DNA from: an uncultured Eubacteriales bacterium
GTDB lineage: Bacteria > Bacillota > Clostridia > Oscillospirales > Oscillospiraceae
Direction: 5' to 3'
DNA: 19,910 nt
Assembly (NCBI GenBank): GCA_900546485.1
Contig: URDK01000047.1
Coordinates: 1 to 19,910 of the forward strand
The position numbers and the translations under genes are program-made. Position 1 is the first letter of the stretch, and each line of letters starts with the position of its first letter. Positions 14,789 through 19,910 of the stretch are shown piece by piece. A model generated the notes under the pieces. It worked only from the letters and a program-made list of their open reading frames with translations, searched no databases and had not been told where the DNA came from.

Positions 14789-14812
14789 ATTGCTGAAAAG
14801 GAGGTGCTCAAT

Positions 14813-15115
14813 ATGTACGAAAACGACAATCGCGGGCAGGTCCCGGGACAGAACGACGCGGTGGTCAGCCTCGTGCTTGGAATTCTCTCCGTCGTGCTCT
14901 GGTTCTTCGGCTATTCCAGCATTCTCTCCGTCGTACTCGGCGTCGTGGGCCTGGTCTACGCCTCCAAGTCCAAACAGCGCGGCTTTGACGGCGGCATCCG
15001 CACCGCCGGTTTCGTTCTCTCGCTCATCGGTGTCATCGGCGGCGCCTTTGTGTTCATCGCCTGCATCGCCTGCGTCGGCGCAATAGGCGCGCTCGGCGTC
15101 AACATCTATTACTGA
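14813..15115 (+). CDS. Small DUF4190-like membrane protein
   Basis: A 100-residue protein with a short hydrophilic N-terminus (about 17 residues) and two hydrophobic regions, about 18-48 and 64-97, separated by a basic loop YASKSKQRGFDGGIR. This glycine-rich two-segment layout, with the tandem SVVLGVVGLVYA-type pattern, matches the DUF4190 family of unknown function. The cysteine pair in IACIACVGA lies inside the last membrane segment. A GTG at 14804 is in frame, but it is part of the AAAGGAGGTG ribosome binding site, so the ATG at 14813 is taken. It has its own promoter and terminator, so it is probably a single-gene transcript. Confidence 0.8.
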   Translation: MYENDNRGQVPGQNDAVVSLVLGILSVVLWFFGYSSILSVVLGVVGLVYASKSKQRGFDGGIRTAGFVLSLIGVIGGAFVFIACIACVGAIGALGVNIYY

Positions 15116-15136
15116 CACGCTCTGATACGCCTGATT

Positions 15137-15172
15137 CAGTGTAACGGCCCCAAGCCGTTACACTGATTTTTT
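15137..15172 (+). terminator. Intrinsic terminator after the DUF4190-like gene, touching the next ribosome binding site
   Basis: CAGTGTAACGGC (15137-15148) pairs perfectly with GCCGTTACACTG (15154-15165) around a five-base loop, followed by ATTTTTT. The AAGGAGG site of the Lgt-family gene begins at 15173, the base after the T-tract. Confidence 0.9.
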
Positions 15173-15183
15173 AAGGAGGCCCC

Positions 15184-15963
15184 ATGCTCCCTTTTATCGA
15201 CATCCTCGGCCGCAGCCTGCCCATGTACGGACTGCTCGGCCTGCTCGGCTTCCTGCTCGGGCTGCTGTTCATACTGCTGCGCGCGCCGCGCTTCTCGCTC
15301 TCGCGGGACGACGCGGCGTACATCTATGTCTTTGCCGCCCTCGGCGCCCTCGCCGGGGCGAAACTGCTCTATCTCCTCACCGTGCTGCCCCGGCTCGCGG
15401 AGCTCGTGCGCTCCGGCGCGGGGGCGGAGGCGCTGCTCGGCTATGTCTCCGGCGGGTTCGTGTTCCTCGGGGCCATACCCGGCGGGCTCGGCGCGGCCTG
15501 GCTCGCCGCCAGGGCCTACCGCGTGCGCCTTGCGGATTTCATGCCCCTGCTCATGCCCGCGCTCGCGCTCGTGGGGGCGCTGGGCCGCGTCGGCTGCTTC
15601 TGCGCCGGCTGTTGCTACGGCGTCGTGTGCGACTCGCCCATCTCCGTCGTCTACCCCGAGGCCTCCCTCGCCGCGCCGCCGGGGGTGCCGCTCCTGCCCG
15701 TGCAGCTCTTTGAGGCCGCCGTGCAGCTCGCGCTCTTTTTTGCGCTGCTCTGGTTCACGGCAAGGCCGCGTCGGGCGCGGTTCGCAGCGGAATTCTACCT
15801 CGCGGGCTACTGCCCCGCGCGCTTTGTGCTCGAGTTCTTCCGCGGGGACGAGGTGCGCGGCGCGCTCTGGGGGCTCTCGACCTCGCAGTGGCTCTCTGCG
15901 GCGGGGCTTGCCGCGGCGGCTCTCGGCTTTTTGTACGCGCGCCGGCGCAAAATGTGCGATTGA
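15184..15963 (+). CDS. Divergent prolipoprotein diacylglyceryl transferase (Lgt) family membrane protein
   Basis: A 259-residue protein with about seven helices and the overall Lgt layout. True Lgt moves a diacylglyceryl group from phosphatidylglycerol to the lipobox cysteine of prelipoproteins. The family signature region is present but altered: GRVGCFCAGCCYG (134-146) keeps Gly-Arg but has Cys in place of the usual Asn, and Cys instead of the following acidic residue. The helix that normally contains the catalytic His-Gly-Gly reads GGFVFLGAIPGG (90-101) and lacks the histidine. The late RFVLEFFRGDEVRG (213-226) is well conserved. It may be a paralogue with a changed substrate or mechanism, so no gene symbol is given. 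The AAGGAGG site is ideal, but the region upstream is a terminator with no separate promoter seen. Confidence 0.82.
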   Translation: MLPFIDILGRSLPMYGLLGLLGFLLGLLFILLRAPRFSLSRDDAAYIYVFAALGALAGAKLLYLLTVLPRLAELVRSGAGAEALLGYVSGGFVFLGAIPGGLGAAWLAARAYRVRLADFMPLLMPALALVGALGRVGCFCAGCCYGVVCDSPISVVYPEASLAAPPGVPLLPVQLFEAAVQLALFFALLWFTARPRRARFAAEFYLAGYCPARFVLEFFRGDEVRGALWGLSTSQWLSAAGLAAAALGFLYARRRKMCD

Positions 15964-15988
15964 TATCTAATATGGGCTGTGATATAAT
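15960..15988 (+). promoter_or_regulatory. Predicted promoter of the exonuclease-trkA-trkH operon
   Basis: TTGATA (15960-15965), a 17-bp spacer and a perfect TATAAT (15983-15988) preceded by TGTGA. The -35 box overlaps the stop codon of the Lgt-family gene. Transcription should start near 15995, giving a leader of about 46 nt. Confidence 0.75.
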
Positions 15989-16040
15989 GGTTGGGAATGT
16001 GTTTAGCGTGACCAATAAGGGAAAAGGGGACGGTATTCCG

Positions 16041-17030
16041 ATGAATTATGTAGTGGTGGATTTAGAGTGGAATCAGGCGATGAGCTCCAAATCCTCCGTT
16101 TTCAACAGGCTGCCCATCCATCTCCGGGGCGAGATAATCCAGATCGGCGCGGTGCGCCTGAATGAGGACATGACGCCCGGGGAGGAGTTCCAGATAGACG
16201 TAAAACCCGTCTACTTCAAGCGCATGCACTACAAGGTCAAGAAGCTCACCGGCTTCGACAAGGAGCGGCTCTCCCACGGCGTGTCCTTCCCGGAGGCGCT
16301 CTCGCAGTTCCGCGCCTGGTGCGGCGAGGATGTGACCTTCATCACCTGGGGCTACGACGACCAGGGCATCATGGAGCAGAACATCATCATCCATGACCTC
16401 GACTGGGACTGGATAGCCGGCTGGGTGAACCTGCAGCTCATATACAATCTCCAGACCGGCGGCGACAAGAACCAGAAGTCCCTCGCTACCGCCATGGAAC
16501 ACTTCGGCATTGAACAGACCCGCGTGGCGCACGACGCGCTGGGCGACGCCTACAACACCGGCCTCGTCTGCTCCAAGCTCGACATGGTCTCCGGCATGGA
16601 GCAGTACGCCGACGCGGCGGAGATACTTGCCAGCCGCGGGCCTCATAAGGAAAAGAAGCCCCGCCCCGACATGCCCGAGCCCATCGACCACAGCGCCTTC
16701 TCCGGCTACGCTTCAAAGGGCGACGCCTTTGCCGACTGCTCCCTCGCCGCTCCCGCCTGCCCCATCTGCGGCGCCGAGATGCAGTTCTCGCGCTGGATAA
16801 ACCAGGGCGACCAGCGCTACATGTGCCTGGCCGAGTGCCCCGCCGACGGCAAGCTTTTGCTGCGCATCAAGTTTAAGCACGCCGGCGACGGCAGCTACTC
16901 CGCCGGACGCCTCGCTTACCGCGCCGACGAGAACATGCAGAGCTTCTACGCCGCAAAATGCGCGCAGCCCCGCAGCCGCGGACGCCGCCGCCGCACGAAA
17001 ATCAAGCAACAGGAGCGTAAGGGACAATGA
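16041..17030 (+). CDS. DEDDh-type 3'-5' exonuclease with a C-terminal zinc ribbon
   Basis: The N-terminal domain (about 1-185) is an RNase T/DnaQ-like exonuclease. The DEDDh residues are visible: Asp7 and Glu9 in VVVDLEWNQ, Asp106 or Asp107 in TWGYDDQGI, and His164 with Asp169 in VAHDALGDAYNT. Such enzymes remove nucleotides from 3' ends of DNA or RNA using two metal ions; the substrate here is unknown, and the KapD-like group is the closest match I recall. A C-terminal CPIC...CLAEC arrangement (Cys240, 243, 262, 266) suggests a zinc ribbon, followed by a basic tail. The frame is open further upstream, but only the ATG at 16041 lies downstream of the promoter with a ribosome binding site (AAAAGGGGA) and begins at the domain edge. 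Its stop overlaps trkA as ATGA. 329 residues. Confidence 0.88.
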   Translation: MNYVVVDLEWNQAMSSKSSVFNRLPIHLRGEIIQIGAVRLNEDMTPGEEFQIDVKPVYFKRMHYKVKKLTGFDKERLSHGVSFPEALSQFRAWCGEDVTFITWGYDDQGIMEQNIIIHDLDWDWIAGWVNLQLIYNLQTGGDKNQKSLATAMEHFGIEQTRVAHDALGDAYNTGLVCSKLDMVSGMEQYADAAEILASRGPHKEKKPRPDMPEPIDHSAFSGYASKGDAFADCSLAAPACPICGAEMQFSRWINQGDQRYMCLAECPADGKLLLRIKFKHAGDGSYSAGRLAYRADENMQSFYAAKCAQPRSRGRRRRTKIKQQERKGQ

Positions 17031-18388
17031 AGATCATTCTTGTCGGAGCCGGGCGCATGGGACAGGAGATCACGCGCCGCCTCGCCGAGGAGGGCCACGA
17101 CATCACCGTCGTGGACAAGGATACAGAGTGCCTGGAGGAGATCTCCACCGGCGTCGACGCCATGGTGCTCTACGGCAACGGCGCGGACTACACCGTGCTC
17201 TCCGAGGCCGGCGTCGCCGACGCCGACCTGCTCATAGCCGTCACAAGCGACGACTCCGTCAATATGCTCTGCTGCCTCACCGGCAAGAAGCTCGGCGTCA
17301 AGAACACCGTCGCGCGCGTGCGCACCATGGAATATTTCCGGCAGATGGTGTTCCTCAAGGACGAGCTGGGCCTCTCGCTGGTGCTCAACCCCGAGCAGGC
17401 GGCCGCAGCCGAGATATCCCGCATCCTGCGCTTCCCCTCCGCCGCGAAGGTCGAGTCCTTCGCCAAGGGCCGGGCCGAGATGGTCGAATTCACCGTCTCC
17501 CCCGAGTCGCCGCTCTGCGGGCTCCGGCTCGTCAAGCTGCGCGACAAGCACTCCTCCAACATCCTCATCTGCGCCGTCGAGCACGACGGGCAGGTCATCA
17601 TACCCAAGGGCGACTTCGTCCTCTCCGCCGGGGACGTCATCCACGTCGTCGGCCCCTCCGCAGAGATGAGCGCCTTCTTCAAGGCTGTCGGCTCCTACCG
17701 CCGCAGCGTGCGCGACGTACTCATCCTCGGCGGCGGGCGCATCTCGCTCTACCTCGGCTCCGCGCTCATCGAGTCCGGCATCCGCGTCCGCATACTCGAG
17801 CGCAGCGAGGAGCACTGTGAGATAATCAAGGCCATACTTCCCCGCGCCGAGATACTCCTCGGCGACGGCACCAACCCCCGCGTGCTCGAGGAGGAGGGCA
17901 TACGCAGCACCGACGCCTTCGTCGCCCTCACCGGCAGCGACCAGAACAACATCATCACCTCGATGTTCGCCGCGCGCTCCGGCGCGGGCAAGGTCATAAC
18001 CAAGGTCAACGACGACTGCTTCCGCCGCATGGTGGATTCCCACAAGCTCGACAGCTTCGTTACGCCCAAGAACATTGCCGCCGACGACATCGTCACCTAC
18101 GTCCGCGCGATGCAGAACTCCATAGACGCCAGCGGCATCGAGTCCCTGCACGAGATCGCCGACGGCAAGGCCGAGGCGCTGGAGTTCTCCATAAAGCGCC
18201 CTGCGGAGTACCTGGGCATACCGCTAAAGAGCCTGCGCATCCGGCGCGACACCCTGCTCGCCGCCATCATCCGCGGCAACGAGTGCATCATCCCCGGCGG
18301 CAACGACTGCGTCCGCCTGCACGACAGCGTCATCGCCGTCACGACCAAGTTCGGCATGCAGCGCTTTGACGACATCTTTGAGGAGTAA
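17027..18388 (+). CDS. trkA: Trk potassium uptake regulatory subunit TrkA (two RCK domains)
   Basis: TrkA is the cytoplasmic ring-forming subunit that gates TrkH and binds NAD(H) or other nucleotides. The 453-residue protein has the double arrangement RCK_N-RCK_C-RCK_N-RCK_C. The first Rossmann motif is VGAGRMGQEITRRL, with acidic Asp30 in VVDKD closing the second strand. The second begins near residue 228 with LILGGGRISLYLG and ILERSEEHCE. The C-terminal TrkA_C domains lie at about 140-220 and 370-450. The full length matches the two-domain TrkA of bacteria rather than the short KtrA. ATGA overlap with the exonuclease gene suggests coupled translation; trkH follows 9 bp after the stop. Confidence 0.95.
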   Translation: MKIILVGAGRMGQEITRRLAEEGHDITVVDKDTECLEEISTGVDAMVLYGNGADYTVLSEAGVADADLLIAVTSDDSVNMLCCLTGKKLGVKNTVARVRTMEYFRQMVFLKDELGLSLVLNPEQAAAAEISRILRFPSAAKVESFAKGRAEMVEFTVSPESPLCGLRLVKLRDKHSSNILICAVEHDGQVIIPKGDFVLSAGDVIHVVGPSAEMSAFFKAVGSYRRSVRDVLILGGGRISLYLGSALIESGIRVRILERSEEHCEIIKAILPRAEILLGDGTNPRVLEEEGIRSTDAFVALTGSDQNNIITSMFAARSGAGKVITKVNDDCFRRMVDSHKLDSFVTPKNIAADDIVTYVRAMQNSIDASGIESLHEIADGKAEALEFSIKRPAEYLGIPLKSLRIRRDTLLAAIIRGNECIIPGGNDCVRLHDSVIAVTTKFGMQRFDDIFEE

Positions 18389-18397
18389 GCGCGGGAT

Positions 18398-19837
18398 ATG
18401 AATTACAGGATGATATCCAAGATACTCGGCCGCGTCATGGCGGTCGAGGCCGCGCTGATGGTGCCCCCGGCGCTGGCCGCGATATACTACGGCGAGTCGC
18501 CGCTGCCCTTTGTCTACACGCTGCTCATCGCGGCGGCGCTTTTCGCTCTGCTGACGCTGCCGAAGCTCCGCCACCACGACATATATGCGCGCGAGGGCTT
18601 TGTCAGCGTCGCGCTCTCCTGGGTGCTGATGAGCCTTGTGGGCGCGCTGCCCTTTGTGTTCTCGGGCGAGATACCGAACTATTTTGACGCATTTTTCGAG
18701 ATAGTGTCCGGCTTCACCACCACGGGCGCCTCCGTGGTCGTCAACGTCGAGGAGCTGAGTAACGGCGTGCTGCTCTGGCGCAGTCTCTCGCACTGGATAG
18801 GCGGCATGGGCGTGCTGGTGTTCATAATGGCCGTGCTCCCGCTCTCAGAGGAGCGGAGCATGCACATCATGCGCGCCGAGGTACCGGGCCCGCAGGTCGG
18901 CAAGCTGGTGCCCCGCATACGGCACAGCTCCGCGATAACCTACCTCATCTACGTCGCGCTGACGGTGATGCTGATCATACTTCTCTGCCTCGGCGGGATG
19001 CCGCTTTTCGACTCCATCAACCACGCGATGGCCACGGCGGCGACCGGCGGCTTCAGCGTCAAGGCCGCCTCCATCGGCTATTACGACAGCGCGTACATCG
19101 ACGTTGTGACGAGCGTGTTCATGCTGCTTTTCGGCGTGAACTTCAGCATTTACTTCCTGATGATAATGCGCAAGTTCCGGCCTGCGCTGAGGAACTCGGA
19201 GCTCCACCTCTACCTCGGCATTGCGGGCGCGGCCACGCTTGCGATCGCGCTGGACATCATGGGCGACTTCGGCAACTTCTGGCACTCGCTGCGGCTCTCG
19301 TTCTTCCAAGTCGCATCGATCATGACGACGACGGGCTTTGCGACGGCGGACTTCAACCTCTGGCCGGCCTTTTCGAAGGCGATGCTGGTACTGCTGATGT
19401 TCATCGGCGCATCGGCGGGCAGCACGGGCGGCGGCATCAAGGTGTCGCGTATACTGATCCTATCTCGCGCCGCCAAGCAGGAGCTGGGCAAGCTGCTCAA
19501 CCCCCGGCGCACCGTCTCGGTGCGCATGGACGGCCACAGCGTCGACCTCACGACCATACGCAGCACGCTGGTGTTCTTCGCGCTGTACATCACCATCACG
19601 CTTCTCTCGACGCTGCTCATCTCGCTTGACGGCTACGACCTCGAGACGAACTTCACTGCCGTAACGGCCTGCATTTCGAACGTTGGCCCCGGCCTGAGCT
19701 TGGTTGGTCCGATGGGCAACTACTCCATGTTCTCGAACTTCTCCAAGGTGCTGCTCTCCTTCGACATGCTGGTGGGCCGCCTTGAGATCTACCCGATGCT
19801 CATCTTGTTCCTGCCCTCTACCTGGCGCAAGAACTGA
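18398..19837 (+). CDS. trkH: Trk potassium uptake transmembrane subunit TrkH
   Basis: TrkH is the potassium-conducting membrane subunit, built from four pore-loop repeats. The four selectivity-filter segments can be read: SGFTTTGAS (104-112), ATAATGGFS (212-220), MTTTGFA (309-315) and SNVGPG (427-432). The intramembrane gating loop GASAGSTGGGIK (337-348) is also typical of the TrkH/KtrB family. At 479 residues it is full length and ends with the usual GRLEIYPMLILF tail. The start codon has only a modest ribosome binding site (GAGGAG within the end of trkA), which fits coupled translation from trkA. No further gene follows before the window ends. Confidence 0.95.
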   Translation: MNYRMISKILGRVMAVEAALMVPPALAAIYYGESPLPFVYTLLIAAALFALLTLPKLRHHDIYAREGFVSVALSWVLMSLVGALPFVFSGEIPNYFDAFFEIVSGFTTTGASVVVNVEELSNGVLLWRSLSHWIGGMGVLVFIMAVLPLSEERSMHIMRAEVPGPQVGKLVPRIRHSSAITYLIYVALTVMLIILLCLGGMPLFDSINHAMATAATGGFSVKAASIGYYDSAYIDVVTSVFMLLFGVNFSIYFLMIMRKFRPALRNSELHLYLGIAGAATLAIALDIMGDFGNFWHSLRLSFFQVASIMTTTGFATADFNLWPAFSKAMLVLLMFIGASAGSTGGGIKVSRILILSRAAKQELGKLLNPRRTVSVRMDGHSVDLTTIRSTLVFFALYITITLLSTLLISLDGYDLETNFTAVTACISNVGPGLSLVGPMGNYSMFSNFSKVLLSFDMLVGRLEIYPMLILFLPSTWRKN

Positions 19838-19878
19838 CGCCCTTCGCTGCGCGCAACGCGCGCGTTTAAAAGTTTCGT

Positions 19879-19896
19879 CCACCTTTTCAAAGGTGG
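19879..19896. repeat. Small intergenic hairpin near the right edge (possible dispersed repeat)
   Basis: CCACCTTT (19879-19886) and AAAGGTGG (19889-19896) form a perfect 8-bp stem with a two-base loop, inside the 73-bp non-coding tail after trkH. There is no T-tract after it, so it is not a classical terminator. The surrounding style (AAAGTTTCGTCC before, GGAGTCCAGAGG after) resembles repeats I have seen between genes in gut Clostridia, but the window holds one copy only and cuts it off. Confidence 0.4.
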
Positions 19897-19910
19897 TGGA
19901 GTCCAGAGGC

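Noticed and set aside
1..19910. tRNA, rRNA, CRISPR array, transposase or selenocysteine (in-frame TGA) signals
   Set aside because: None was seen by eye: no cloverleaf-like segments with conserved T-loop sequence, no regularly spaced direct repeats, no transposase-like frame, and every recognised gene is full length without internal stops. The search was by reading only.

Overview
The window looks like a high-GC, anaerobic Bacillota (Clostridia-type) chromosome. This rests on strong AGGAGG ribosome binding sites, intrinsic terminators, TTGACA/TATAAT-type promoters, many ATGA start/stop overlaps, and an O2-sensitive [NiFe] hydrogenase next to Trk potassium uptake genes. The lineage is an inference from style; there is no rRNA or other marker gene to settle it.

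Region 1 (1-1269): the 3'-truncated end of a minus-strand DUF362/ferredoxin gene, then a 176-bp divergent promoter region carrying one promoter per direction and a perfect 10-bp inverted repeat.

Region 2 (1270-14238): one tightly packed plus-strand operon of 18 genes, hypF-hypC-hypD-hypE-mbhK-mbhL-hypA-mbhA-B-C-D-E-F-G-H-M-J-N, closed by a strong intrinsic terminator. It encodes a membrane-bound, Mrp-linked group 4 [NiFe] hydrogenase (MBH type). MbhL carries the NiFe site, MbhJ the proximal FeS cluster, MbhK is the NuoC-like subunit, MbhN the electron-input ferredoxin subunit, MbhM the NuoH-like membrane anchor, and MbhA-H the Mrp antiporter-like membrane arm. HypC/D/E/F build and deliver the Fe(CN)2CO part of the active site and HypA delivers nickel. 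By analogy with archaeal MBH, the complex should oxidise reduced ferredoxin, evolve H2 and pump ions. Unusual points are the split order of catalytic genes around the Mrp block, hypA placed inside the structural genes, a large subunit without a C-terminal propeptide, an over-long MbhH that may contain MbhI, and an MbhN with four predicted [4Fe-4S] sites instead of two.

Region 3 (14239-14812): no gene. About 477 bp form a long imperfect palindrome (14235-14711) with smaller hairpins nested in its arms, followed by the promoter of the next gene.

Region 4 (14813-15963): a small DUF4190-like membrane protein with its own promoter and terminator, then a divergent Lgt-family protein whose ribosome binding site directly follows that terminator.

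Region 5 (15960-19837): a consensus-like promoter drives a DEDDh 3'-5' exonuclease with a C-terminal zinc ribbon, translationally coupled to trkA and followed by trkH, a complete Trk potassium uptake pair. The last 73 bases are intergenic and hold a small hairpin that may be a dispersed repeat.
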